Positions 1 to 9,268 of a DNA stretch of 43,402 nucleotides are shown piece after piece (position 1 is the first letter of the stretch; every line of letters begins with the position of its first letter). Source of the DNA: Alteromonadaceae bacterium (GTDB lineage: Bacteria; Pseudomonadota; Gammaproteobacteria; Pseudomonadales; Oleiphilaceae). Both the position numbers and the translations under genes were made by a program. The stretch is from positions 1 through 43,402 of the forward strand of contig JABXHG010000575.1 in NCBI GenBank assembly GCA_013393545.1. Direction: 5' to 3'. Below the pieces are notes generated by a model. That model was not told the DNA's origin. It searched no databases and worked only from the letters and a program-made list of their open reading frames with translations.

Positions 1-746
1 ATGTTGAACACGGTGCCCGGGCCCCCGCCGTGCCCGTCGTCACCCATCAGGTAGCGGTGCGGATCGGCCGAAAGAGTGGTCTTTCCGGTGCCGGGCAGGC
101 CGAAAAACAGGCAGGGCTCCCCCGTTTCGCTGACGTTGTCCGAGCAGTGCATCGGCAGCACGTCTTTTTCCGGCAGCAGGAAGTTCTGAACCGAGAACAT
201 GGCCTTTTTCATTTCACCGGCGTAGTGCATGCCGGCCAGCAGCACCTTGCGCTTGGCAAAGTTGATCATCACCGTGCCGTTGGAGTTGGTGCCGTCACGC
301 TCGGGCACACACTCGAAGTTGGCGGCGTTGAGGATCTGCCATTCCTGCTTGTCGGAGGGATTGTAGCTTTCCGGGCGGATAAACAGGTTCTGGCCGAACA
401 GATTCTGCCAGGCGGTTTCAGTGGTCATTTTCACCGGCAGGTAGTGCTCGGGGTCAGAGCCGACGTGGACGTGAGAAACAAACGAATCCTGTTCAGCGAT
501 ATAGGCTTCAACCCGGTCCCAGAGTGCGTCGAACTTGTCGGCGTCAAACGGGCGGTTGATCGGACCCCAGTGAATATCGTCGGCGGTGCTGGGCTCTTCG
601 ACGATGTAGCGGTCCATGGGAGACCGGCCGGTGCGGTCGCCGGTAGTTACTACCAGAGAACCATTGGAGGCAAGCTGGCCTTCGTTCCGTGCCAGAGCCT
701 GTTCGACCAGTTGTGCTGTACTCAGATCAGTATAAGTGTTGCTCAC
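1..746 (-). CDS. pckA: Phosphoenolpyruvate carboxykinase (ATP), N-terminal part
   Basis: ATP-dependent PEP carboxykinase converts oxaloacetate plus ATP to PEP in gluconeogenesis, in the cytosol. The reading frame is open to the window edge, so about 248 N-terminal residues of a roughly 520-540-residue enzyme are present. The translation starts [10 protein letters not shown] and includes [24 protein letters not shown], the substrate region [20 protein letters not shown], and the P-loop [12 protein letters not shown] near position 60-100. The GTG start at 744-746 is chosen for the GAGGGCGAGG Shine-Dalgarno 5 nt upstream. The family metal-binding motif GDDEHGW reads GDDGHGG here, at about positions 20-45, which is odd. 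The neighbour hslO lies upstream on the same strand, as in the enteric yrfG-hslR-hslO-pck neighbourhood. Confidence 0.95.
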   Translation of the reverse strand, partial: MSNTYTDLSTAQLVEQALARNEGQLASNGSLVVTTGDRTGRSPMDRYIVEEPSTADDIHWGPINRPFDADKFDALWDRVEAYIAEQDSFVSHVHVGSDPEHYLPVKMTTETAWQNLFGQNLFIRPESYNPSDKQEWQILNAANFECVPERDGTNSNGTVMINFAKRKVLLAGMHYAGEMKKAMFSVQNFLLPEKDVLPMHCSDNVSETGEPCLFFGLPGTGKTTLSADPHRYLMGDDGHGGGPGTVFN

Positions 747-785
747 TTCGACCTCGCCCTCGGGATGTCTTGATTCAGGCGCGCT

Positions 786-814
786 ATTATGCCAGAAGCG
801 CGGGTGAATAGTAA
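786..814 (-). promoter_or_regulatory. Candidate pckA promoter (extended -10)
   Basis: On the minus strand, CATAAT (786-791) is preceded by TGG, which gives an extended -10 element. A weak -35 (TTACTA, 809-814) lies 17 bp further upstream. It sits in the 72-nt gap between hslO and pckA, so pckA can be transcribed independently of hslO. Confidence 0.4.
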
Positions 815-818
815 AAAG

Positions 819-1676
819 TCAGTGTAACGTATGTCCGGTGAATAGATGGTCAATGTCGTTTCTATCGAACCGATAGTTTGCATGGCAGAACTGGCAGTCC
901 ATGGTAATGCTGCCCTGTTCATCGAGAATGCTGTAGCACTCTTCCCGGCCAATGGATTCCAGGGCGGCCAGCGTGCGTTCCCTTGAGCAGCTGCAGTGGA
1001 AGGCCACTGGCTCGGGGTCAAACAATCGCACGGTTTCTTCGTGGAACAGGCGATGCAGCAGGGTTTCGCTGTCCAGTTCCAGCAGTTCATCGGCTTTTAC
1101 GGTCGCCGCCAGGTGCTCGACCCGGTTCCACAGATCTTCGTCTTCTTCGGTGTCGCCTGGCAGACGCTGCAGCAGCAACCCTGCTGCGTTGTCTTCATTG
1201 GCAAACAGGAATAAACGGGTGTCGATCTGTTCCGAACGCTCGAAATACTCTTCCAGGCAGCCGGCGAGGCTGTCGGCTTCCCGAGGTACTACGCCCTGAT
1301 AGCGCTGGCCCTGGTCCGGGGTAATGGTGATGGCCATGCGCCCCTGACCCAACAACTCGTTCAGGTTCTTTCCGCCGCTGATGGCCTGTTCCTCGAACCG
1401 GGCAATACCGCGAATATTACGTTTATGGCTGCACTCGGCCATCAGTGTGGTCAGGGGGCCTTCGCCGACGGCCTGCAGTGACAGCGAGCCGTGAAACTTC
1501 AGGGTGCTGCTGAGCAATACGCTGGCTGAGAGCGATTCGCCCAGTAGCTGACGGACCGATTCCGGGTAGGGGGCCTGGTTGATGATGGTCTGATAGCTCT
1601 CGCCCAGTTGCACCCAGGCACCCCGAACCTGGCTGTGTTCAAAAATAAAACGCTGGAACTGATCTCGGGATGCCAT
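819..1676 (-). CDS. hslO: Redox-regulated chaperone Hsp33
   Basis: Hsp33 is a cytosolic holdase that becomes active when its C-terminal zinc centre is oxidised and protects proteins during oxidative and heat stress. The 285-residue length fits the family. The C-terminal cysteines are visible as CSCSRERT followed about 30 residues later by CQFCHANY, the CxC...CxxC zinc-binding switch. The start at 1676 (MASRDQFQRFIFEH) follows CAGGAGAACAC; an upstream in-frame ATG at 1709 would run into hslR and is not preferred. It lies 13 nt after hslR on the same strand, in an apparent yrfG-hslR-hslO operon. The partner HslR acts in the same heat-shock response in E. coli. All key cysteines are present. Confidence 0.96.
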   Translation of the reverse strand: MASRDQFQRFIFEHSQVRGAWVQLGESYQTIINQAPYPESVRQLLGESLSASVLLSSTLKFHGSLSLQAVGEGPLTTLMAECSHKRNIRGIARFEEQAISGGKNLNELLGQGRMAITITPDQGQRYQGVVPREADSLAGCLEEYFERSEQIDTRLFLFANEDNAAGLLLQRLPGDTEEDEDLWNRVEHLAATVKADELLELDSETLLHRLFHEETVRLFDPEPVAFHCSCSRERTLAALESIGREECYSILDEQGSITMDCQFCHANYRFDRNDIDHLFTGHTLH

Positions 1677-1689
1677 GTGTTCTCCTGCT

Positions 1690-2094
1690 CTAGAGGCCAT
1701 TTTGTTCACGGAATCGCCGGATATCCCGGCGAGCTTTCTTGGTCGGGCGGCGCGCCGGAGGTAGCTGGGCGGCCTGCATGGTTTTGCGTTGCCAGGCCAG
1801 TTCTTCGCGGCGTTTCATGCTGTCTTCGGTTTCGTGGTAGAGCTTTTGTGCCTCGGGAGCGCCCCGACGCTTGTCGCTGAGGTCATCGACAATGACCACC
1901 TTCTCTTGCCAGCCCAGCCGTAGGGTCAGTTTGGCGCCGGTTTCCACCACTTTGCCCGGTTTGCTGCGCTGGCCATTGTAATGCACTTTACCGCCTTCGA
2001 TCGCTTCTTTGGCCAGCGAGCGGGTTTTGTAAAAGCGGGCCGCCCACAACCACTTGTCCAGGCGGATTTTTGTGTCGTTGTTACTGCTTGTCAT
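1690..2094 (-). CDS. hslR: S4-domain ribosome-associated heat shock protein HslR
   Basis: Hsp15/HslR (S4 RNA-binding fold) binds 50S subunits with stalled nascent chains and helps recycle them. The protein is 134 residues. The S4 domain comes first (IRLDKWLWAARFYKTRSLAKEAIEGGKVHYNG) and is followed by a lysine/arginine-rich tail (RRPTKKARRDIRRF). The ATG at 2094 starts MTSSNNDTKIRLDKWLW, where family members start. It overlaps the end of yrfG by 14 nt, consistent with translational coupling. The open frame continues upstream to 2256, but that stretch runs through yrfG and has no family similarity. Confidence 0.94.
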   Translation of the reverse strand: MTSSNNDTKIRLDKWLWAARFYKTRSLAKEAIEGGKVHYNGQRSKPGKVVETGAKLTLRLGWQEKVVIVDDLSDKRRGAPEAQKLYHETEDSMKRREELAWQRKTMQAAQLPPARRPTKKARRDIRRFREQNGL

Positions 2095-2806
2095 AATACC
2101 CGGTTGTATTTTGAAGCGGTTTGCTGCCTGGCGTGGCTCCCAGCCCTCGCAGGCCCGGCAGAATTTCATCGAAGTGGTGAATGCCGGGGATCTCGGTGTG
2201 TGGATCCCGGGCCGGTTGCTGGCTGTCCGGGGCGAGAACCGCCAGGCATTGGCCAATGCCGGCGGATCGGGCGCTCTCCAATACCGGGAAACTGTCGTCC
2301 ACCATCAGCGTGCGTTCGTGCTGGTAAGGTGTGCGAACCGACAGTGCCTGCCAGAATTCCCGGTCTTCTTTTGGTTTGTTCAGATCGTGGCTCGAGACAA
2401 TCTCGTCCACGTGCCGGTCCAGACCGGTGCGTTGCAGTTTCAGAGCCAGCGGGTCCGGATGGCAGTTGGTGACAATGACCGATTTCATGCCCGCCTGGCG
2501 CAGCGACTGCAGAAACTCAGGCACGTGCGGTCGGTAACCAATCCGGTCTCCCACCTCGGCCTTCAGTCCGGTGATGTCCAGTGACAAGCGGTCGCTCCAG
2601 TAATCGGTGCAATACCAGTTAAGCGAGCCGCGCTCGGCCATGATCATCGGAACCAGGGTGTCTTTGGCCTGTTGCGGGTGCAGGTCGTAGTGCTCAGCGT
2701 AGCGTTTGGGCAGGTGTTCCAGCCAGAAATGATTGTCGAAATGCAGATCCAGCAAGGTGCCGTCCATGTCGAGGAACACGGTGTTCAGCGTTGACCAATC
2801 AACCAT
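2081..2806 (-). CDS. yrfG: HAD-family GMP/IMP nucleotidase YrfG
   Basis: This is a haloacid-dehalogenase-superfamily 5'-nucleotidase; YrfG in E. coli dephosphorylates GMP and IMP. The 241 residues contain HAD motif I (FLDMDGTLLDL, residues ~11-21), motif II (VIVTNCHPD), the motif III lysine region (DLNKPKEDREFW) and motif IV (LMVDDSFPVL). The HFDNHFWLEHLPKRYA stretch after motif I is typical of YrfG. It heads the yrfG-hslR-hslO unit. The start codon directly follows a strong hairpin and T tract (2807-2842), and no Shine-Dalgarno is visible, which is unusual. Start choice is still firm because motif I needs this N-terminus. Confidence 0.93.
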   Translation of the reverse strand: MVDWSTLNTVFLDMDGTLLDLHFDNHFWLEHLPKRYAEHYDLHPQQAKDTLVPMIMAERGSLNWYCTDYWSDRLSLDITGLKAEVGDRIGYRPHVPEFLQSLRQAGMKSVIVTNCHPDPLALKLQRTGLDRHVDEIVSSHDLNKPKEDREFWQALSVRTPYQHERTLMVDDSFPVLESARSAGIGQCLAVLAPDSQQPARDPHTEIPGIHHFDEILPGLRGLGATPGSKPLQNTTGYYDKQ

Positions 2807-2842
2807 AACAAAAGCAGCCTGAAAGAATTTGCTTCAGGCTGC
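2807..2842 (-). terminator. Intrinsic-terminator-like hairpin abutting the yrfG start
   Basis: A perfect 10-bp inverted repeat (GCAGCCTGAA at 2814-2823, TTCAGGCTGC at 2833-2842, 9-nt loop) is followed on the minus strand by TTTTGTT and then immediately by the yrfG ATG (2806). It can end transcripts of the upstream small gene (2897-3229). It also lies inside the leader made by the promoter at 2871-2900. Confidence 0.75.
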
Positions 2843-2870
2843 CTCAGTTTGCTGCCGCAGGCAAGACGGG

Positions 2871-2900
2871 ATAATACGGACCCGTCAGAGCCGGTGTCAG
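2871..2900 (-). promoter_or_regulatory. Candidate sigma-70 promoter for yrfG-hslR-hslO
   Basis: Reading the minus strand, CTGACA (2895-2900) and TATTAT (2871-2876) are separated by 18 bp, each one mismatch from consensus. The -35 overlaps the stop codon of the small upstream gene. The predicted leader of about 58 nt contains the terminator-like hairpin before yrfG. Confidence 0.5.
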
Positions 2901-3229
2901 TCCTGGGTCTGTTCCACCGTTGGTGCCTTGCGGCCGGTGCGGGTGCAGCCAAGGCACCGCACGAAGGTAGCTTTGGCCGGTTCGCCAACCAGTACCCGGC
3001 CGGCTTCCTTGGCGTTACCGCCAAGCGCGGCAAACGGTACGGAAACCACGTAAACCGCACTGCCAACAATGGTGGTGGCGAGCAGTACCGGGCGCAGAAT
3101 CAATGCGTCGGTGGTCATGGCCAGGGCAGAGGGGCTTTCATCCACCGCCTGAGCGTGGCTGGCGGAAGAAAAGGCCAGCAGACACGTGGCCAGGGTGGCG
3201 ATCAGAATGTGGGAAATCTTGCGAGTCAT
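2897..3229 (-). CDS. Small exported protein of unknown function
   Basis: A 110-residue protein starting MTRKISHILIATLATCLLAF, with a typical signal peptide ending near SHAQA. The mature part has two hydrophobic stretches (LILRPVLLATTIVGSAVYVV and VPFAALGG) and two cysteines near the C-terminus (FVRCLGCTRTG). The ATG at 3229 follows AAGGAG with 9 nt spacing and is preferred over the start at 3253. Similar small proteins in pseudomonads are often annotated 'multidrug transporter' without evidence; I do not adopt that name. It is transcribed alone toward yrfG, separated from it by the hairpin at 2807-2842. Its function is unknown. Confidence 0.72.
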   Translation of the reverse strand: MTRKISHILIATLATCLLAFSSASHAQAVDESPSALAMTTDALILRPVLLATTIVGSAVYVVSVPFAALGGNAKEAGRVLVGEPAKATFVRCLGCTRTGRKAPTVEQTQD

Positions 3230-3328
3230 GTTCAGTCTCTCCTTGTCCTGCATTAACTATGAATCATATTGTCTCAATTTCAAACGGTTTTTCGTCTGAC
3301 CGGTGTCACGGTTCCGGAGAAAAACTGC

Positions 3329-4141
3329 TCAGCGTTGGCAGCGCGGGCAGTAAACGCTGCTGCGGTTGTTCATGCGAACCTCTTTCAGGGCGGAGTCGCA
3401 CTCCGGGCAGGCTGCCCCGCCCCGGCCATAGACCAGCAGGGACTGGGCAAAGTAGCCAGGCTTGCCGTCGCTGTTGACAAAATCCCGCAGGGTTGTGCCA
3501 CCCATAAGAATGGCGGCTGACAGGGTTTCGCGGATGGCTTCGGCCAGCAGGTGGTAGCGGTCCAGGCTGATGCGCCCGGCCTTGCGCTTGGGGTGAATGC
3601 CGGCCTTGAACAGAGCCTCGTTGGCGTAGATGTTGCCAACGCCCACCACCACATGATTGTCCATGATGAAGTTTTTCACCGGTGTTTGTTTGCCCCGTGA
3701 CAATTGATACAACCAGCGGCCGTTAAAGACTTCGGACAGTGGTTCCGGCCCCAGGTGCTTCAGCAGCGGATGCTCGGCGGGGTTGTCGCTCCACAGCCAG
3801 CAGCCAAAGCGCCGGGGGTCGTTGAAACGCAGCAGGCGGCCGTTGGCAAGGCCGAGCTCCACGTGGTCGTGCTTCAGGGCCGGGCTCTGGTCAGTGATTA
3901 CTCGCAAACTGCCCGACATGCCCAGGTGAACGATCACGGTGCCGGCGTCCAGGTTCAGCAGCAGGTATTTGGCGCGCCGGTCAACGGTGCGGATGACCTG
4001 GCCCTGTAATTGGCTGGAAAGGGTGTCGGGCACCGGCCAGCGCAGGCGTGAATCGCGCACGGTCACGCGGGTGACGGTCTGGCCCTCACAGTGGGGCGCA
4101 ATGCCCTGGCGTGTGGTTTCTACTTCGGGAAGTTCGGGCAC
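3329..4141 (-). CDS. mutM: Formamidopyrimidine-DNA glycosylase
   Basis: Fpg/MutM is a bifunctional base-excision glycosylase/AP lyase that removes 8-oxoguanine. The product is 270 residues, the family's normal length. After loss of the initiator, Pro1 and Glu2 ([12 protein letters not shown]) are the catalytic N-terminus. The [11 protein letters not shown] segment, the H2TH region ([13 protein letters not shown]) and the C-terminal C4 zinc finger (CPECD...YCPRCQR) are all present. The start is GTG at 4139-4141, overlapping the rsmD stop as TAGTG, with GGAGG 5 nt upstream. Translation is therefore probably coupled to rsmD. A longer in-frame extension to 4429 lies entirely within rsmD and is rejected. 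Confidence 0.96.
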   Translation of the reverse strand: MPELPEVETTRQGIAPHCEGQTVTRVTVRDSRLRWPVPDTLSSQLQGQVIRTVDRRAKYLLLNLDAGTVIVHLGMSGSLRVITDQSPALKHDHVELGLANGRLLRFNDPRRFGCWLWSDNPAEHPLLKHLGPEPLSEVFNGRWLYQLSRGKQTPVKNFIMDNHVVVGVGNIYANEALFKAGIHPKRKAGRISLDRYHLLAEAIRETLSAAILMGGTTLRDFVNSDGKPGYFAQSLLVYGRGGAACPECDSALKEVRMNNRSSVYCPRCQR

Positions 4142-4776
4142 TAAGCCTCCGGAGTTGTGCGATACAGATTGTAGGTGACCTGGCCCGCGGTTTTCTGCCG
4201 GTACAGCTGCCAGCTTTCCGGCACCTTCATGCCTGTCAGTTCCCTTTCGTGTTCGATATACACCCAGCCGCCGGGTTTCAGCCATTGCTGCTGTTCGATC
4301 AAGGGCAGCAAGGTGTCCAGCCAGCCCTGCCGGAATGGCGGGTCCATGAACAGTATGTCGAACGGCTCGGCTGGCCGGTGCGCCAGAAATTGCTGTACGT
4401 CCTGGCAAACCACTTCGCCGGCGGTGCAATCCAGTAACCGCAGGTTATCCTGCAGGGCGCGGGCCAGGGCCTGCGTGTGGTCCACCAGGGTGACGCTTGC
4501 CGCTCCCCGGGACAGGGCTTCCAGGCCTAGCGCCCCGGAGCCGGCAAACAGATCCAGGCAGCGGGCGCCGGGCAGGGGCATGGCCAGCCAGTTGAACAGG
4601 GTTTCACGCGTGCGGGCCGGGCTTGGGCGCACACCGCCAACGGCGGGAAAACGCAGCTTACGGCTGCGCCAGTCACCGCCAATAATACGCAACTCGCCCG
4701 ACTCCGGATGCCTGCCGGCGGAGGAGCGGGGGTTGCCCGGGCGGCGCGATTGGCCGGATGGTTTGCGTCGAGCCAT
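4141..4776 (-). CDS. rsmD: 16S rRNA (guanine(966)-N2)-methyltransferase RsmD
   Basis: RsmD methylates G966 of 16S rRNA in the 30S subunit using S-adenosylmethionine. The 211-residue product has a basic N-terminal tail ([17 protein letters not shown]), the [15 protein letters not shown] start of the fold, the SAM-binding motif [19 protein letters not shown] and the catalytic-type motif MDPPF. It is divergent from ftsY, as in many gammaproteobacteria, and followed by mutM with a 1-nt overlap. All motifs are intact. Confidence 0.95.
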   Translation of the reverse strand: MARRKPSGQSRRPGNPRSSAGRHPESGELRIIGGDWRSRKLRFPAVGGVRPSPARTRETLFNWLAMPLPGARCLDLFAGSGALGLEALSRGAASVTLVDHTQALARALQDNLRLLDCTAGEVVCQDVQQFLAHRPAEPFDILFMDPPFRQGWLDTLLPLIEQQQWLKPGGWVYIEHERELTGMKVPESWQLYRQKTAGQVTYNLYRTTPEA

Positions 4777-4947
4777 GCTGGGTTCCGTGTCTGGTGAAAA
4801 ACGTTATGCAAAAGTTCGTTAATGGTACCCGAAAGTTTTGGAGCAAGGGAAAGGGCTGCCGTTGGCTTCTTGTCGGCAGTAAATGAATCAGTCTGCTAGA
4901 ATGTCGGGCTTATTTGCCCCGCCCATTTTCAGACAGACGGTAAGACT

Positions 4948-6252
<1,305 letters not shown>

Positions 6253-6276
6253 GCCGCTTTCACGGAAGTTCAGTTC

Positions 6277-6948
6277 ATGATCGAGTTTCGCCAGGTCACC
6301 AAGCGCTACGACAGCGACCATACCGCGCTGCGCCAGGTCAGTTTCGAGCTTGACCGGGGTGAACTGGCTTTTCTGACCGGCCATTCCGGTGCCGGCAAAA
6401 GTACCTTGCTTAAATTGTTAATGGTGATGGAACGCCCTACCGCTGGTGAAGTGGTGGTGGGCGGCCAGCAACTGAACCGCCTGCCGAAACGGCAAATCCC
6501 GTACATTCGGCGCCATATCGGCGTGGTCTTTCAGAATCACCAGCTGTTGTTCGACCGCACGGTGTTCGACAACGTGGCCATGCCCCTGGAAGTCATGGGC
6601 GTGGCGCCCACGGACATCGGCCGGCGCGTGCGGGCCGCTCTGGATAAGGTGGGGCTGCTGAAAAAGGAAAAAATGAACCCGATGCAGTTGTCCGGTGGCG
6701 AGCAGCAGCGGGTGGGGATTGCCCGGGCGGTGGTCAACAAACCGCCGGTGCTGCTGGCGGATGAGCCCACCGGTAACCTGGACCCGGAGCTGTCAGCCGA
6801 CATCATGCATCTGTTTACCCAGTTCAGTCAGGTGGGTGTGACCGTATTGATTGCCAGCCACGACATTGCGCTGATCGATTCAATGAACCGGCGCCGGCTC
6901 ACGCTGGAGCAGGGGCAGCTGGTAACTGGAGGTGGTCGTGGCCACTGA
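6277..6948 (+). CDS. ftsE: Cell division ATP-binding protein FtsE
   Basis: FtsE is the ABC-type ATPase that, with FtsX, regulates periplasmic amidase activation and divisome function. The 223 residues carry Walker A (GHSGAGKSTL, ~36-45), the Q-loop, the signature LSGGEQQR, Walker B (VLLADEPTGNLD) and the switch histidine (IASHD). A GGAAG motif lies about 8 nt before the ATG. The gene sits between ftsY and ftsX, and its 3' end overlaps the ftsX start. Confidence 0.97.
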   Translation: MIEFRQVTKRYDSDHTALRQVSFELDRGELAFLTGHSGAGKSTLLKLLMVMERPTAGEVVVGGQQLNRLPKRQIPYIRRHIGVVFQNHQLLFDRTVFDNVAMPLEVMGVAPTDIGRRVRAALDKVGLLKKEKMNPMQLSGGEQQRVGIARAVVNKPPVLLADEPTGNLDPELSADIMHLFTQFSQVGVTVLIASHDIALIDSMNRRRLTLEQGQLVTGGGRGH

Positions 6949-7942
6949 TTCGCGCCAGAGCCAGGACAACCGTCGCGGAGCCCAGCAGGGGCGTTCGCCC
7001 GTGGCTTCACCGGTGAAGCGTTATCTTGATTACCAGCGCCGGGTGGCCATGGATGCCGCCCGCCGTTTGTGGCGCGCACCGGTAGCCACGGCAATGACCT
7101 GGACGGTGATGGGCATTGCCCTGGCCCTGCCGGTGGCCTTGTTGCTGTTACTGGGAAGTGTGCAGGGAGTCAGTGCCGGCTGGCAGGACAGTGCCCGGGT
7201 GACCGCTTATCTGAACATGGCGGTGCCCGTCGACCGGGCCGAAACGCTGGCTGCCGAGATTGAAGCCGATGGCCGGGTGGCTTCGGTGCAGCTCATAGAC
7301 CGTGAACAGGCGCTGGCGGATTTCCGGGCCTCCTCGGGACTGGCCGATGTGCTGGGCTTTCTGGACACCAATCCTTTGCCTCATACCTTGCTGATTACCC
7401 CGGAAGACGCTGCCCGTTCGGCGCAGGGGGTGTCAGCGTTGGTAACGTTTATCGAGGGCATGGATGGCATTGAGCGGGTGCAGGTGGATCTTGGCTGGCT
7501 GCAGCGCCTGAACGCCATCACTGATATTCTGACCCGCAGTGCCTGGGTGCTGGCGGTGTTGCTGGGGGCCGCAGTGGTGCTGGTGATCGGCAACACGGTA
7601 CGCCTGGCCATTGAGAACCGTCGGGATGAAATCCTGGTGGCCAAGCTGGTGGGCGGTACCGAGGCCTTCGTGCGCCGGCCGTTTTTGTACACCGGCGCCT
7701 GGTTTGGCCTGGGTGGCGGCGTAGTTGCCTGGTTGCTGCTGCAGCTGACGTTCTGGTGGATCAGCGGGCCGGTTGAGCGCCTGGCGGGGCTGTATAACAG
7801 TGAGTTTTCCCTCAATGGTCCGGGCCTGGAAGGCGCCCTGGCGTTGATTGTTGTCGCCATGCTGTTAGGCTGGTTGGGTGCCTGGGTAGCGGTCAAGCGT
7901 CATATGGATGACATAGAACCGGGCGATATTGCCGGTGGATGA
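6938..7942 (+). CDS. ftsX: Cell division protein FtsX
   Basis: FtsX is the membrane partner of FtsE. The 334-residue product has a cytoplasmic N-terminus, TM1 (~residues 47-70, ALALPVALLLLLGSVQGV), a periplasmic domain (DSARVTAYLNM...IDREQALADFRASSGL), then three C-terminal TM segments, which is the usual topology. The start chosen is GTG at 6938, 5 nt after GGAGG (6928-6932); an in-frame GTG at 6932 would overlap the Shine-Dalgarno. It overlaps ftsE by 11 nt, so translation is likely coupled. The N-terminal tail is Gln/Arg-rich. Confidence 0.95.
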   Translation: MATDSRQSQDNRRGAQQGRSPVASPVKRYLDYQRRVAMDAARRLWRAPVATAMTWTVMGIALALPVALLLLLGSVQGVSAGWQDSARVTAYLNMAVPVDRAETLAAEIEADGRVASVQLIDREQALADFRASSGLADVLGFLDTNPLPHTLLITPEDAARSAQGVSALVTFIEGMDGIERVQVDLGWLQRLNAITDILTRSAWVLAVLLGAAVVLVIGNTVRLAIENRRDEILVAKLVGGTEAFVRRPFLYTGAWFGLGGGVVAWLLLQLTFWWISGPVERLAGLYNSEFSLNGPGLEGALALIVVAMLLGWLGAWVAVKRHMDDIEPGDIAGG

Positions 7943-7956
7943 TGCCCTTTACAGTG

Positions 7957-7974
7957 AGGCGGTGATCCGCTTTT
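7957..7974 (+). terminator. Weak candidate terminator after ftsX
   Basis: AGGCGG-TGAT-CCGCTT forms a 6-bp stem (one G-T pair) that runs into TTTT. It is short, but correctly placed 15 nt after the ftsX stop and before the rpoH promoter. Confidence 0.4.
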
Positions 7975-8101
7975 CGGTAAAACCGTATTGAAAATACTGC
8001 TGCTCCCCGCGTAATTTGCGAGGTATAGCGGCTACAGCGAAATTTCTTCCGGTGGTTGATTTATAAAGTTTTACTGAAGGTTTCGGGAACTATTCAAGCT
8101 C

Positions 8102-8130
8102 TTGGCGGTCTTAATATTTAACGCTATAGT
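8102..8130 (+). promoter_or_regulatory. Candidate sigma-70 promoter of rpoH
   Basis: TTGGCG (8102-8107) and TATAGT (8125-8130) are separated by 17 bp. The predicted start near 8137 leaves a leader of only about 23 nt containing GGAGG (8148-8152), 7 nt before the rpoH ATG. The rest of the gap (7975-8101) is AT-rich with no other clear signal. Confidence 0.55.
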
Positions 8131-8159
8131 TAATGGCTGTCAGGTTCGGAGGTTAATGA

Positions 8160-9020
8160 ATGGGTACGAGTTTACAGTTGGCAGACAGGCTGGTCCCGGG
8201 TGCGAATCTTGATGCGTACATCCAGGCAGCAAGCCGTATTCCGGTGCTCTCGGTGGAAGAAGAGCGTGATCTGGGCGAGCGGCTTTATTATCAGGGCGAC
8301 GTAGAGGCCGCCCGTCAGCTGGTGCTCTCTCATCTGCGTTTTGTGGTTCACATTGCCCGCAGCTATGCCGGCTATGGTCTGGCTCAGGCGGATCTGATCC
8401 AGGAAGGGAACGTGGGCCTGATGAAAGCGGTGAAGCGGTTCAACCCGGAGTATGGCGTGCGGCTGGTGTCGTTCGCGGTGCACTGGATCAAGGCCGAGAT
8501 TCACGAGTTTATTCTGCGCAACTGGCGCATCGTGAAGGTGGCTACAACCAAGGCCCAGCGCAAGCTGTTCTTTAACTTGCGCAGCCAGAAAAAGCAGTTG
8601 AAATGGCTGAATCACAACGAGCTGGAGGCGGTGGCCAACGATCTGGGCGTGGAGCCGAAGGTGGTGCGCGAGATGGAAGGTCGCCTTGCTTCCCAGGATA
8701 CAGCGTTCGATGGTCCACAGGATGACGATGACGACACGCTCTATCAGGCGCCGGCGCATTACCTGGAAGACCGTCGCAGTGATCCAGCCGTGCAGCTTGA
8801 GAATGCGGACTGGTCGGAGGACTCCAATGGTCGGCTGATGCAGGCGTTGATGAAGCTGGACGAGCGCAGTCAGGATATTCTGCGGGCGCGTTGGTTGTCC
8901 GAGGGGAAGGCAACGCTGCATGAGTTGGCGGACAAGTATGGCGTGTCGGCTGAGCGGATTCGTCAGCTTGAGAAGAATGCCATGAAGAAGATTAAGTTGC
9001 AGATGGCTGAGGTTGCCTGA
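8160..9020 (+). CDS. rpoH: RNA polymerase sigma factor RpoH (sigma-32)
   Basis: RpoH directs RNA polymerase to heat-shock promoters. The 286 residues show the sigma-70 family layout: region 1.2 ([20 protein letters not shown]), region 2 ([41 protein letters not shown]), the RpoH box between regions 2 and 3 ([12 protein letters not shown], typical Q(R/K)KLFFNLR) and region 4.2 helix-turn-helix ([25 protein letters not shown]). It lies after ftsX, as in pseudomonads and enterics, but has its own promoter and terminator. It could control the hslR-hslO genes in this window. Confidence 0.98.
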   Translation: MGTSLQLADRLVPGANLDAYIQAASRIPVLSVEEERDLGERLYYQGDVEAARQLVLSHLRFVVHIARSYAGYGLAQADLIQEGNVGLMKAVKRFNPEYGVRLVSFAVHWIKAEIHEFILRNWRIVKVATTKAQRKLFFNLRSQKKQLKWLNHNELEAVANDLGVEPKVVREMEGRLASQDTAFDGPQDDDDDTLYQAPAHYLEDRRSDPAVQLENADWSEDSNGRLMQALMKLDERSQDILRARWLSEGKATLHELADKYGVSAERIRQLEKNAMKKIKLQMAEVA

Positions 9021-9046
9021 GTTCGGGTTAAACTTCTGGCTTTGAT

Positions 9047-9086
9047 AAACGCCACCGCCGGGTTCCGGTTGGTGGCGTTTTTGTTT
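9047..9086 (+). terminator. rpoH terminator
   Basis: AAACGCCACC (9047-9056) pairs with GGTGGCGTTT (9071-9080), with a further CCGG-GTT-CCGG inner stem, and runs into TTTTTGTTT. This is a strong intrinsic terminator 27 nt after the rpoH stop. The A-rich 5' side means it may also work on the other strand. Confidence 0.9.
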
Positions 9087-9127
9087 GTATAATTTGTGCT
9101 GGCCTCGACAATTCATACCTATGGGAG

Positions 9128-9240
9128 GAAGGGATTGGGATGGGCTTTCCAAAAAGCGCTCCTGCGGCACATCCCTGTGGCGCTTATGCTCCGCCATCCA
9201 TGGCTCCGCAAATTTTTGGAAAGCCCATCCCAATCCCTTC
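9128..9240. repeat. Large palindromic element with 28-bp perfect arms and two inner hairpins
   Basis: Bases 9128-9155 are exactly repeated in reverse complement at 9213-9240. The 57-nt interior holds two smaller symmetric hairpins: 9164-9183 (GCG g CACA-TCCC-TGTG g CGC) and 9187-9210 (TGC tcc GCCA-TCCA-TGGC tcc GCA). The whole could fold as a three-armed cruciform. It encodes no plausible protein. Its position between a terminator and the next gene suits a dispersed palindromic repeat (REP/MITE-like), but no second copy is present in the window. It ends 28 nt before the next start codon. A perfect -10-like TATAAT at 9088-9093 lies just before it, without a good -35. Confidence 0.8.
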
Positions 9241-9268
9241 TTCGGACTTTTGAGTGGGATTCCAAAAA

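Noticed and set aside
30..773. Plus-strand open frame of 247 codons at the left edge
   Set aside because: The opposite strand reads as PEP carboxykinase throughout, so this is its shadow.
3329..4429. Long version of MutM with a 96-residue N-terminal extension
   Set aside because: The extension lies wholly inside rsmD in another frame, and MutM requires Pro directly after the initiator for catalysis.
4871..4900. ftsY promoter built from TTGTCG and TAGAAT
   Set aside because: The spacer is 21 bp, too long for a normal sigma-70 promoter.
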